Shown here one piece after another: positions 54,682 through 63,300 of a stretch of 64,000 nt of DNA; position 1 is the stretch's first letter; each line of letters opens with the position of its first letter. The stretch comes from DATFVA01 sp963811905 (GTDB lineage: Bacteria > Bacteroidota > Ignavibacteria > Ignavibacteriales > Ignavibacteriaceae). Location: NCBI GenBank assembly GCA_963811905.1, contig CAWETK010000011.1:248001-312000 (forward strand), given 5' to 3'. The translations under genes were made by a program, and so were the position numbers. The notes below the pieces were generated by a model. It saw nothing but the letters and a program-made list of their open reading frames with translations. It was not told the origin of the DNA and searched no databases.

Positions 54682-55545
54682 TTGAAGATAACCAAGCAAT
54701 TCACTAACAGGGAAAGTAAATCACTCGACCAGTATCTCCAGGAGATCGGTAAAGTGGACTTACTTACTCCTGACCAGGAAATTGAACTTGCGATCAGGAT
54801 TAAGAAAGGTGATAAACAGGCACTCGAAGCGTTGACTAAAGCAAACCTTAGATTCGTAGTTAGTGTTGCAAAACAATTCCAGAATCAGGGATTATCCCTT
54901 GGCGATCTGATAAATGAAGGAAATTTAGGATTAATTAAAGCCGCGCAAAGATTTGATGAAACCAGGGGATTCAAATTTATCTCCTATGCAGTATGGTGGA
55001 TAAGGCAGTCGATTATGCAGGCAATTGCCGAGCAGTCAAGAATCGTAAGGCTTCCTCTCAACCGCGTCGGTTCTCTTGGTAAGTTAAGCAAAGCTTACAG
55101 GGATCTCGAGCAGGAATTTGAAAGAAAACCTACTACCGAAGAACTTGCACAGGTTCTTGATATGAATGTTGATGAAGTTGCCGATACAATGCAGCTTTAC
55201 GGCCGCCATGTCTCTATGGATGCCCCGTTAAAAGAAGGTGATGACAATAAGAATAGTCTTGGCGACATTCTTGTTAACGATCAGCAGCCTTCACCCGACG
55301 GAACTCTGATGAAAGAATCTCTGAAGCAGGAAGTTGAAAACGTGCTCTCAACTCTCAATGAGAGAGAAGCAGAAGTAATAAAATTATACTTCGGAATAAA
55401 CAGCGAGCATGCAGCTACCCTTGAAGAGATCGGCGAACGCTTTAACCTTACCCGTGAGAGAGTAAGACAGATTAAAGAGAAAGCCCTCAGAAGTTTAAGA
55501 TATGCATCCAGAAGCAGTTCTTTAAAGGCTTACTTAGGTCAATAA
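54682..55545 (+). CDS. rpoD: Primary sigma factor (RpoD/SigA)
   Basis: A 287-residue short group 1 sigma: LKITKQFTNRESKSLDQYLQEIGKVDLLTPDQEI, region 2.4 FISYAVWWIRQSIMQAIAEQSRIVRLPLNRVGSL and 4.2 LTRERVRQIKEKALRSLR. It matches Bacteroidota RpoD more closely than the copy at 31532. TTG 54682 has AGGAG nine bases upstream and aligns with the TTG start of the other copy; TTG 54673 is also open. Ends at a strong terminator. Confidence 0.9.
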   Translation: MKITKQFTNRESKSLDQYLQEIGKVDLLTPDQEIELAIRIKKGDKQALEALTKANLRFVVSVAKQFQNQGLSLGDLINEGNLGLIKAAQRFDETRGFKFISYAVWWIRQSIMQAIAEQSRIVRLPLNRVGSLGKLSKAYRDLEQEFERKPTTEELAQVLDMNVDEVADTMQLYGRHVSMDAPLKEGDDNKNSLGDILVNDQQPSPDGTLMKESLKQEVENVLSTLNEREAEVIKLYFGINSEHAATLEEIGERFNLTRERVRQIKEKALRSLRYASRSSSLKAYLGQ

Positions 55546-55565
55546 ATTTTCTGAACCATAGTTTG

Positions 55566-55598
55566 AACCCCTCATCCGAAAGGACTGAGGGGTTTTTT
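55566..55598 (+). terminator. Rho-independent terminator of rpoD
   Basis: Stem aacccctca/tgaggggtt extended by tcc/gga inside, followed by a run of T. Confidence 0.9.
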
Positions 55599-55646
55599 AT
55601 TTTAATCCCCCGCCACGTACTTCAATTTTGCAGGAAATAGCGAGTA

Positions 55647-55711
55647 GGAACTTTATTTATAAAGTTCTTAAATAGCATGAAATAGAAACTTTATTTATGT
55701 AGTTCTTAAAT
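55647..55711. repeat. Two direct copies of a 27-bp near-palindrome
   Basis: ggaactttatttataaagttcttaaat (55647) and a variant at 55685, 38 bases apart, upstream of the lytic transglycosylase. Arms gaacttta/taaagttc in the first copy. Possible regulator sites. Confidence 0.55.
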
Positions 55712-55782
55712 TGGTATTTACATAGTAAGATATTTGTTTATATTTTCTTCATTCAATTTTTAATCATAAAAGTTTGACTCCT

Positions 55783-56748
55783 ATGAAAAAGATTACCCCG
55801 CCCAAATTGTATACATTCCTCCTGGGATTTATTGCTGCAGTTCCGTTTATGTTATTTCTCCCGGATATCGGAGGAACACATTCTGCATCTCCTGTTTCCG
55901 CTGATGACGATAAATTCCCGCAGGGCTATAAGATTGTATCTCCCCCCGTTCCGGAACAGCTTGATTTTGCAGGTGAAAAAGTGCCGCTGGACAACTTTGA
56001 GGTTAAAGAAAGAATGGACAGGGAATTTATAGTTAATACATATTATCATTCTTACACTATAATCTCCATAAAAAGGGCAAACAGGTATTTCCCGGTAATC
56101 GAACCTATACTAAAGGCCCACGGTATACCGGATGATTTTAAGTATGTCTCCGTTATTGAGAGCGGACTGTCCAATGCAATTTCTCCTGCGGGAGCTGTCG
56201 GGTTCTGGCAGTTTATGGAAGCGGCAGGAAGGAAATACGGACTTGAAATAAATGATGAAGTTGATCAGCGGTACGATCTGAAGAAATCTACTGAAGCCGC
56301 ATGTCTTTATATCAAAGATGCATATGATCAGTTCGGGAACTGGACGATGGCTGCAGCATCTTTCAATATGGGAATGAATGGCGTTGAGAAACAGATGACC
56401 CGCCAGAAAACTAATAACTATTATAACCTTGTACTGGGTGATGAAACATCAAGGTATGTTGCGCGTATTATCGCAATGAAAATTATCTTACAGCATCCCG
56501 AGAATTACGGATTTGCTATTGAGAAAGATGACCTGTACCCTGAACTGCCGACTTATGAACTGAGTGTAAGCAGTACTATACCTAACCTGGCAGATTTCGC
56601 CATCGATAAGGGAGTAAACTATAAAATATTGAAAATGTATAATCCCTGGCTTCGTGATATCGTACTAACCAATAAAGCAGGTAAAACCTATACTATTGAA
56701 CTTCCGGTGAAAGGAAGTATAAAAGTTATCGATGAGCTAGAGCAGTAA
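55783..56748 (+). CDS. Lytic transglycosylase (SLT, MltD-like)
   Basis: A 321-residue exported protein: signal peptide or membrane anchor (about 8-26), then the SLT domain with the catalytic Glu in SVIESGLSNAISPAGAVGFWQFM and the later AAASFNMGMNGVEKQ and TSRYVARIIAM blocks. It cuts glycan strands of peptidoglycan. ATG 55783 is preferred over TTG 55774. It follows the rpoD terminator, convergent with the peptidase gene. Confidence 0.9.
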   Translation: MKKITPPKLYTFLLGFIAAVPFMLFLPDIGGTHSASPVSADDDKFPQGYKIVSPPVPEQLDFAGEKVPLDNFEVKERMDREFIVNTYYHSYTIISIKRANRYFPVIEPILKAHGIPDDFKYVSVIESGLSNAISPAGAVGFWQFMEAAGRKYGLEINDEVDQRYDLKKSTEAACLYIKDAYDQFGNWTMAAASFNMGMNGVEKQMTRQKTNNYYNLVLGDETSRYVARIIAMKIILQHPENYGFAIEKDDLYPELPTYELSVSSTIPNLADFAIDKGVNYKILKMYNPWLRDIVLTNKAGKTYTIELPVKGSIKVIDELEQ

Positions 56749-56758
56749 ATAAAAAGAA

Positions 56759-56788
56759 ACCCGGACTGATAGATAAATCAATCCGGGT
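56759..56788. terminator. Bidirectional hairpin terminator
   Basis: A 12-bp stem (one mismatch) acccggactgat/atcaatccgggt with a 6-base loop between convergent genes. Confidence 0.8.
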
Positions 56789-56815
56789 GAGCTTTGGAAG
56801 CCATTCAATGATCAT

Positions 56816-58489
56816 TTATTTTTCTTCAATCTGAAAAACCGGCCTGATATCTACAGGCAGGTCTTTAAGCTCTGATCTTAATGTATCCATTGATGCAGAA
56901 TTTACAGCATACTTTGCAATGAGCTGCTTCGCTCCATCATAATCACCGGTTGCCTGTATGGTCAGGATCTTATTCGCCAGGTCTTTCAATGCGGGATAAA
57001 CTTTATCAAAATTAACTCTGACTTTCTTCGTATCGGAATTATATTCATAACCGCCGTTTTCCAGGAGATAATTATATATAATAGCATTTCCTCCACCGTG
57101 GGCTTCATTTATTCCAAACCTGACTGATCTGAATATGCCGGCAAGGAATGTAACATAAGTCTCTTCCGCAAACTCTTTGGGATAAACACCTTTCTCAATC
57201 ATAAAAACATTATTGTACATTCCGAGTATATCTGCTTTGCATTCTTCAAGTGTTGAATATGTTTCCTTCAGTTCTTTATTAACCGCTGTTTTACGTCCGT
57301 TAATTGTAATGTTGCCGGGACCAACGCCGTGCGACATTTCATGCATCAGTGTATGATTGAAGAATCCGGCAAATGTAACGTACTTCAGCTGATCTTTATC
57401 CAGTACAATACCGGCAATTGGTTTAAGCAGTTTATCGAACTTTGCTTCATGCACGTTCTTCAGCAGGACCTTCTTTGAACCTTTTGCTTCTCTTACTCTT
57501 TCGTCATTAGGTAAATTGAATGCCAGCGTCTGCACACCTGACTTTGCATCCCCGGCACAGTACACTTCATTTGCAACTACTATAGGAGATTCGGAGCCGC
57601 GCTCAGTATTTTTATATTTATCATCTATCGGAAGATGTTTTTCAATATCCTTCAGATATGTGCCGAACTTAGCAAGCTTTGCACTCTCTTCAGGATCCTT
57701 GATCGTAACAAAGCTTTCAAATGAAGCCTTGTAATTGTAAAGTGCATCCTCGTATACTTCATAGGGCCCGATAACAACTTCTATGTTATTATTATTCAGA
57801 TCCATCCAGGCCATATCGCTTTCATAATAATCATTACTTTCGAATGCATTGGCCCGAAGGGTAAGATATTTTTTCAGTGAAGGGTTATCCGCATAATCGG
57901 CTGCTTCTCTTAACAGCTGCGCTGCTCTGCCCAGTTCAGGCTGATAAAATTCACTGTAAGGGATTGCTTTGAGTGAATCCTTCTTCCCTCTTATAACAGT
58001 AAATTCCGATGTAAAGCTTTTTTCATCATCCGGGTGGTTTTTAATCCAGTTCTCAAATACATCTTTTGTCATATCCTGAGGATAAAAATTAGCGCCGAGA
58101 GGCTTCTTATAACTGTCGATAAAAGCCGCATCGTGGTTCAGGCGGTCAAAAGGTCCGAAGTTAATATTAAAGTAGACAAGCTTCAGACTGTCCTCTTCAG
58201 ATTTACCGTCAAGAAGCTGATTCTTGATCTCAACATTTTCGGCAAAAACCTGTCTCAGGAAAATGCTGTCTATTAGTCTCGAAGCCTGGTAAAGTTTTTC
58301 GACTACCATTTTTTGTCTTTTGTCAAGCAGAGTTGAATCGTATGTAATTTCCGTAGGGGCAAATTGCGATATCATTGTCTTGAGTGAATCCATTGCCTTT
58401 CCTGCTGATGATGGCTGATTAGTTTCTTTTAAGCACCCTGCAAACAGTAGAAAAATAAACAGGGAGGAAATAATTATAATATTCTTCAT
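56816..58489 (-). CDS. Lipoprotein zinc peptidase, M49 (dipeptidyl-peptidase III)-like
   Basis: A 557-residue lipoprotein (signal ending FAGC, Cys19). The metal motif is HTLMHEMSHGVGPG, followed about 40 residues on by EECKADILGMY. This EECKAD signature is typical of dipeptidyl-peptidase III (M49), but here the metal helix is HExxH rather than the HExxGH of classical DPP III. Substrate unknown; probably acts on peptides in the periplasm. Monocistronic. Confidence 0.75.
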   Translation of the reverse strand: MKNIIIISSLFIFLLFAGCLKETNQPSSAGKAMDSLKTMISQFAPTEITYDSTLLDKRQKMVVEKLYQASRLIDSIFLRQVFAENVEIKNQLLDGKSEEDSLKLVYFNINFGPFDRLNHDAAFIDSYKKPLGANFYPQDMTKDVFENWIKNHPDDEKSFTSEFTVIRGKKDSLKAIPYSEFYQPELGRAAQLLREAADYADNPSLKKYLTLRANAFESNDYYESDMAWMDLNNNNIEVVIGPYEVYEDALYNYKASFESFVTIKDPEESAKLAKFGTYLKDIEKHLPIDDKYKNTERGSESPIVVANEVYCAGDAKSGVQTLAFNLPNDERVREAKGSKKVLLKNVHEAKFDKLLKPIAGIVLDKDQLKYVTFAGFFNHTLMHEMSHGVGPGNITINGRKTAVNKELKETYSTLEECKADILGMYNNVFMIEKGVYPKEFAEETYVTFLAGIFRSVRFGINEAHGGGNAIIYNYLLENGGYEYNSDTKKVRVNFDKVYPALKDLANKILTIQATGDYDGAKQLIAKYAVNSASMDTLRSELKDLPVDIRPVFQIEEK

Positions 58490-58866
58490 AAATCTTCACC
58501 GATAAAAAGTTGCGTAGTAATTGGCCTCAAAAATATAAATAAACCGGCAATTATCACAGTTTTTATAATTGAATCAACCCAATCCTGTCAATTGCACTGT
58601 CTGCCTGCAGTGACCGGCCTATTCGGTATTCAGAGCGTATTCAGAGCGTATTCAGAGCGTGTTCAATGCGTATTCACAGCGTATTCAGTGCGTATTCAGA
58701 TAGGAGTTATGCCGTATTAGCAAGGATTTTCCAAACCGGGCACGTTTGGTATAGAGATTTGATTTTTGTTCTCTTTTTGTGATACTATTCGAATGATTAT
58801 TATTTATTATCAGAATTCAAATAATTATATTTATTTACTTTGGATTAAGGATGATCATAAAAATCT
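58490..58866. other. Intergenic region with 11-bp tandem repeats
   Basis: About 375 bases between divergent genes; holds the tandem array at 58626-58701. No other gene or RNA seen. Confidence 0.5.
58626..58701 (+). repeat. 11-bp tandem repeat, about seven copies
   Basis: Unit gtattcagagc, six full copies and most of a seventh with small changes (gtgttcaatgc, gtattcacagc, gtattcagtgc). An 11-base period places each copy on the same helix face. It lies about 165 bases upstream of the FAD oxidoreductase. Confidence 0.85.
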
Positions 58867-60159
58867 ATGTCTCACCTTATAATCATCGGCAACGGAGTAA
58901 CGGGTATAACCTGCGCGCGTTTCGTGCGTAAACAGAGCGATATGAAAATCACCGTGATAAGCAGCGAGACGAAGTATCACTTTTCACGCACAGCACTAAT
59001 GTACGTCTATATGGGGCATATGCGATGGCAGGATATCAAACCTTATGAAGACTGGTTCTGGAAGAAGAATAAAATTGACCTCGTTTTCGCCCATGTAAAT
59101 AAAATTGATACGGATAATAAGAAACTACTTCTGGATAATAATTCTGAAGTTAAATATGACAAGCTTTTAATTGCTACCGGATCAAAAGTAAATAAGTTTA
59201 ACTGGCCGGGACAGGATCTTCCCGGTGTGCAGGGGCTGTACGGAAAGCAGGATCTGGATCTACTTGAAGAAAACACGAGGGATATAAAACATGCAGTTAT
59301 TGTCGGTGCAGGACTGATTGGAGTTGAGCTGATGGAAATGCTGCACACCAGGGATGTTCCGGTTACGTTTCTCTGCCGTGAATCTCACTACTGGAGATCA
59401 AGACTGCCGGAAGAAGAATGTATAGTAATAGGCAGACATATTTCGGAATATGGAATGACTCTGAAATTCAATACCGGGTTAAAAGAGATCAGGGCAGATA
59501 AATCCGGCAGGGTCGAGGGGGTTATTACAACCAGCGGTGAGGTAATTGCTTGTCAATTTGTAGGCCTTACCCCGGGGGTTCACCCGAATATTGATGTTGT
59601 CAGGGAATCAAAAGTTAAAACCGCAAGGGGGATTCTGGTAAATGAATACCTTGAAACAAACATACCCGATGTCTATTCTGCCGGTGATTGTGCAGAAATA
59701 GTAAGTCCTGAAGGCAGCATAAAAGGGCACGTTGAGCAGCTTTGGTATACTGGTAAAATGCAGGGCAGGACGGTTGCCGATACAATATGCGCCCGCAGAA
59801 GGAAATATGAACGGGGCGTCCGCTTTAACTCTGCTAAATTCTTCGATATAGAATACCAGACATACGGATATGTTCATAATAATATCAGGGATTGGGAAGA
59901 TACTTTTACGTGGGAACATCCTGGCGGGAAGATATTCTTCCGGGTAGTTTATAACAGATCAGACCGGGCTGTAACCGGATTTAATGTGCTTGGAATGAGA
60001 CTGCGTCAAATCGTTTGCGAGGACTGGATAAGAAATAAAAAAACTGTCGATTTTGTGATGGATCATTTAATGCAGGCTAATTTTGATCCTGAGTTCTTTG
60101 AAAAATATGAACTGGCGATATCTGCAGAATTTAAGAAACAGAAAACCAGAGCTGCCTGA
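58867..60159 (+). CDS. FAD/NAD(P)-dependent oxidoreductase
   Basis: A 430-residue pyridine nucleotide-disulfide-type oxidoreductase: FAD motif IIIGNGVTGITCARFV, NAD motif VIVGAGLIGVELME and the second FAD motif NIPDVYSAGDCAEI. A C-terminal domain of about 120 residues follows, ending in an alpha-helical stretch. It is followed by a membrane 4Fe-4S protein 27 bases later; the two may pass electrons between NAD(P)H and the quinone pool (inference). Substrate unknown. Confidence 0.9.
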   Translation: MSHLIIIGNGVTGITCARFVRKQSDMKITVISSETKYHFSRTALMYVYMGHMRWQDIKPYEDWFWKKNKIDLVFAHVNKIDTDNKKLLLDNNSEVKYDKLLIATGSKVNKFNWPGQDLPGVQGLYGKQDLDLLEENTRDIKHAVIVGAGLIGVELMEMLHTRDVPVTFLCRESHYWRSRLPEEECIVIGRHISEYGMTLKFNTGLKEIRADKSGRVEGVITTSGEVIACQFVGLTPGVHPNIDVVRESKVKTARGILVNEYLETNIPDVYSAGDCAEIVSPEGSIKGHVEQLWYTGKMQGRTVADTICARRRKYERGVRFNSAKFFDIEYQTYGYVHNNIRDWEDTFTWEHPGGKIFFRVVYNRSDRAVTGFNVLGMRLRQIVCEDWIRNKKTVDFVMDHLMQANFDPEFFEKYELAISAEFKKQKTRAA

Positions 60160-60186
60160 AATATTTATGATAGAAAAAGAAATCAG

Positions 60187-61521
60187 ATGACAGAGATTAC
60201 CCGTCCATATAATTATTTTTCTCATAATAATAACGTTGAGCTTATTAAAAAGATCAGTCTCGCCGTTCTTTCACTGGGCTTCCTTTTTTTATTGGTTTCA
60301 TTGACGGGTATAGCTGATAACCGTCCTGTAGTCTTTCTTATTCTGAGTCTGGGTTTAATCATAGCAGGCACGCTCGCATTTTATATTATCCAGGTAAAAG
60401 AATCACCCGCAGGAATTAAAAATGACGGGAAGTTTTTCCACCCGATGACAAACCGGGGAATACCCGCCTGGATAATAGGAATAATGATCACGGGATTTTA
60501 TACTATACTTTACTGGTTTCCTTCACTCGTTGAAAACTGGACGCGGCTTGCCGACCCGATCAGCTATACGCTCCGCGGTAAACCTGCCAATCAATGGTTT
60601 TTGTACGGGACATTCTACACCGCTGCTGTCCTTGTAATGGGAATAAGAATGCTGGTGAAATACAGGCACAGCAAATATCATATTATAAGAACCTGCTCCG
60701 TCATGTTTTTCCAGCTGGGCTTTGCTTTCCTGATCCCCGCTTTCCTGGTATACCTAAATAAACCCGAATTTTATTTTACATACTTCTGGCCCCTGAAATA
60801 CGAGTACCTTTTCCCATCAAAAATCAGTTATCTGACCTCGAACTATGCTGCACTTGGTACCTTTATGATATTCTGGGGAGCAGTAATGACGTTTATAGCA
60901 ACGCCGATCCTTACATATTTTTTCGGCAAAAGATGGTACTGCTCGTGGGTCTGCGGATGCGGAGGACTGGCTGAAACTGCCGGTGATCCATACAGACATC
61001 TTTCGGATAAATCGCTTAAAGGCTGGAAGATTGAAAGATGGATGATATATTCTGTTCTTGCATTTATAGTTGCTACGACAGCCCTGCTCTGGCTGAATCT
61101 TTCATTAAAAGGTGCAGTGCTCGGTTCGGTTTCAAAAACATTTGCATCTGTTTACGGATTTATAATAGGTGCAGTGTTTTCGGGAGTAATTGGTATTGGT
61201 TTTTACCCGATAATGGGGAGCAGAGTATGGTGCAGGTTCGGCTGTCCTATGGCTGCTGTGCTGGGACTTCAGCAGAAGTTCTTTTCCCGGTTCAGAATTA
61301 CAACGAACGGGGGACAATGTATTTCCTGCGGCAACTGCTCAACCTACTGCGAGATGGGAATAGATGTTAAATGGTATGCACAGCGCGGACAAAATATTAT
61401 ACGCGCATCCTGTGTGGGCTGCGGAATATGTGCAGCAGTCTGCCCCCGCGGCGTACTGAAACTTGAAAACGATAAAAGAGAAGGAAGATACGATAAGCAA
61501 TGGGAGTTGATGGAAAAGTAG
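60187..61521 (+). CDS. NapH/CcoG-like membrane 4Fe-4S protein
   Basis: A 444-residue protein with about eight membrane segments in its first 380 residues, Cys motifs YCSWVCGCGG and WCRFGCPMA typical of the NapH/RdxA membrane group, and two ferredoxin-like clusters (CISCGNCSTYC...CVGCGICAAVCPRG) at the C-end. It accepts electrons at the membrane, most likely from the oxidoreductase encoded just upstream. Confidence 0.85.
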   Translation: MTEITRPYNYFSHNNNVELIKKISLAVLSLGFLFLLVSLTGIADNRPVVFLILSLGLIIAGTLAFYIIQVKESPAGIKNDGKFFHPMTNRGIPAWIIGIMITGFYTILYWFPSLVENWTRLADPISYTLRGKPANQWFLYGTFYTAAVLVMGIRMLVKYRHSKYHIIRTCSVMFFQLGFAFLIPAFLVYLNKPEFYFTYFWPLKYEYLFPSKISYLTSNYAALGTFMIFWGAVMTFIATPILTYFFGKRWYCSWVCGCGGLAETAGDPYRHLSDKSLKGWKIERWMIYSVLAFIVATTALLWLNLSLKGAVLGSVSKTFASVYGFIIGAVFSGVIGIGFYPIMGSRVWCRFGCPMAAVLGLQQKFFSRFRITTNGGQCISCGNCSTYCEMGIDVKWYAQRGQNIIRASCVGCGICAAVCPRGVLKLENDKREGRYDKQWELMEK

Positions 61522-61694
61522 AATCAAGGTGAAATTATATATCAATCGAAAGAATTAATCCCATTTTCATACCTTTTTCCGATAGGATCTATTAGAAATA
61601 ATGAGTTAATTATAGTATCTGTACAGGCAAGAGAGATAAAACGATATCAAAATAAATAATTACAAACTACGTACAACAAAAGAAGGAAAATAAA

Positions 61695-62096
61695 ATGGAT
61701 ATTTTAAACACAGTTAAATCCGTACTTGGGGGTGATGAAAATAAACAAAACGACTTAATGTCATCAATAATGTTTTTAGTCGGAGGTGAAAGCGGTGGAT
61801 TAAATGGTTTGATTAGCCAATTTAAATCGAAGGGTTTGGGAGATGTTATCTCATCCTGGGTTGGAACTGGTAAAAATCTTCCGGTTTCTTCTGATCAGAT
61901 TAAAAATGTTTTAGGCAACGATACTGTTAAAGAAATGTCTTCAAAACTTGGGATGGATTCTAATGCACTGACGGACCAATTATCAAATTTGCTGCCTCAT
62001 GTTGTTGATAAATTAACTCCCGAAGGAAAAGTTCCTGAAGGTGATTTTTTAAGTAAAGGAATGGATATACTCGGAGGATTGTTGGGTAAAAAATAG
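61695..62096 (+). CDS. YidB-family (DUF937) protein
   Basis: A 133-residue protein matching YidB: MDILNTVKSVLGG...GGLNGLISQFKSKGLGDVISSWVGTGKNLPVSSDQIKNVLG...LGMDSNALTDQLSNLLPHVVDKLTPEG. Function unknown; common and conserved. AAGGAAA precedes the ATG. First of a run of short stress-type genes on the plus strand. Confidence 0.9.
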   Translation: MDILNTVKSVLGGDENKQNDLMSSIMFLVGGESGGLNGLISQFKSKGLGDVISSWVGTGKNLPVSSDQIKNVLGNDTVKEMSSKLGMDSNALTDQLSNLLPHVVDKLTPEGKVPEGDFLSKGMDILGGLLGKK

Positions 62097-62193
62097 CGCG
62101 TAAATTTTTATGATCAGATTAGTCGAACATGATCTGCTGGTGTTATTAAAAAAGCAATTTGCAAATAGAAAACAAATTAGTAAAGGAGCAGTT

Positions 62194-62409
62194 ATGAATC
62201 ATATTAATGAAGGTGCGGTAAAGGTTATTGAAGTTATTGGAATCTCCTCTAAAAGTTTTGACGATGCAATTCAGCAGGCATTGAAAAAGGCCTCCAAAAC
62301 CGTCAAAGGTATTTCTGGTTTTGAAGTAAAAAAACATATGGCAAGCGTTGAGGGGGGTAAAATAATTCAATACAAAGTTAATCTTAAACTTGCATTCCCA
62401 GTAATATAA
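62194..62409 (+). CDS. Dodecin-family protein
   Basis: A 71-residue dodecin (flavin-storage/buffer protein): VKVIEVIGISSKSFDDAIQQALKKASKTVKGISGFEVKKHMASVEGGKIIQYKVNLKLAF. AAGGAG lies at good spacing before ATG 62194; the open frame to 62110 is an extension without support. It usually forms a 12-mer binding flavin. Confidence 0.9.
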   Translation: MNHINEGAVKVIEVIGISSKSFDDAIQQALKKASKTVKGISGFEVKKHMASVEGGKIIQYKVNLKLAFPVI

Positions 62410-62425
62410 AATCAAAGGAGTTATT

Positions 62426-62806
62426 ATGTCACTACAGGTTAAATATAGCCCCGTTTTATCTCTGGCAAAGGAATTAAATGTCCAGGGATTAAATGTTAAA
62501 GAAGATGCGGGTAAACTGAATTTATCTGGTTCAGTTAATACCCAGTACGAAAAAAATAAAATATGGGATAAAATAAAAGAAGTTGGCGGAGAAGGACAGA
62601 AAGAAGTAAGTGCTGATATTAAAGTTCTGAATACCGGCTATTATCATCTTCATACAGTTGAAAGCGGCGAAAACCTGAGCAAAATTTCAAAACAATATTA
62701 TAAAGACCCGAAAAGCTATATGAAAATATTTGATGCAAATAAGGATCAGCTTACAAATCCGGATATGATTAAGGTAGGACAAAAACTAAAAATCCCGAAT
62801 CCTTAA
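62426..62806 (+). CDS. BON-LysM protein, YgaU-like
   Basis: A 126-residue protein with an N-terminal BON domain (about 1-70) and a C-terminal LysM domain (HTVESGENLSKISKQYYKDPKSYMKIFDANKDQLTNPDMIKVGQKLKIP). Same layout as E. coli YgaU (Kbp), a potassium-binding osmotic-stress protein, but the role here is inferred. AAGGAG before the ATG. Confidence 0.9.
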   Translation: MSLQVKYSPVLSLAKELNVQGLNVKEDAGKLNLSGSVNTQYEKNKIWDKIKEVGGEGQKEVSADIKVLNTGYYHLHTVESGENLSKISKQYYKDPKSYMKIFDANKDQLTNPDMIKVGQKLKIPNP

Positions 62807-62912
62807 TTATTATTTAAAAAAACACGACAGATTTGAAGTGTTAAAAATAATTAACCTGCATTAATCCGCAGGTAAAAGTAATTCATAGAGTTAATAAAAC
62901 GGAGGGTTTAAA

Positions 62913-63242
62913 ATGAGTAGATCAAAGTATCAGATTTATAAAGATAAATCGGGTGAATTCAGATTTCGTCTGTTGGCGGGCAACACTCAGGTTATACTCA
63001 CAAGCGAGGGATATAGTTCAAAAGTTGCTTGTAAAAATGGTATTGCTTCAGTTAAAAAGAACAGTACAAATAAAGAAAAATTCGCTGTTAATACTGCAAA
63101 AAACGGAAAGGTATATTTTAATTTAATCGCTGGCAATAAAGAGGTGATCGGATCAAGCCAAATGTATGCAAGCCGGGCAACATTAAGAAAAGGAAGAGAT
63201 TCCGTTATGCGCAATGCAAAATCATCCATTGAAGAAATATAA
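62913..63242 (+). CDS. yegP: YegP-family (DUF1508) protein
   Basis: A 109-residue protein with two DUF1508 repeats (FRFRLLAGNTQVILTSEGYSSKVACKNGI and VYFNLIAGNKEVIGSSQMYASRATLRKG). Function unknown; often found with stress genes. GGAGGG precedes the ATG. Confidence 0.9.
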   Translation: MSRSKYQIYKDKSGEFRFRLLAGNTQVILTSEGYSSKVACKNGIASVKKNSTNKEKFAVNTAKNGKVYFNLIAGNKEVIGSSQMYASRATLRKGRDSVMRNAKSSIEEI

Positions 63243-63300
63243 GTTATTTTTTCTGAGATAAAGCTATTAAACAGTTCATTAATTTATTAAGGAGGAGAAT

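Noticed and set aside
58626..58701. Possible CRISPR or iteron origin
   Set aside because: Units are 11 bp and directly adjacent with no spacers; no replication gene is adjacent.
62854..62873. Terminator after the BON-LysM gene
   Set aside because: Only a 6-bp stem acctgc/gcaggt without a T-run.
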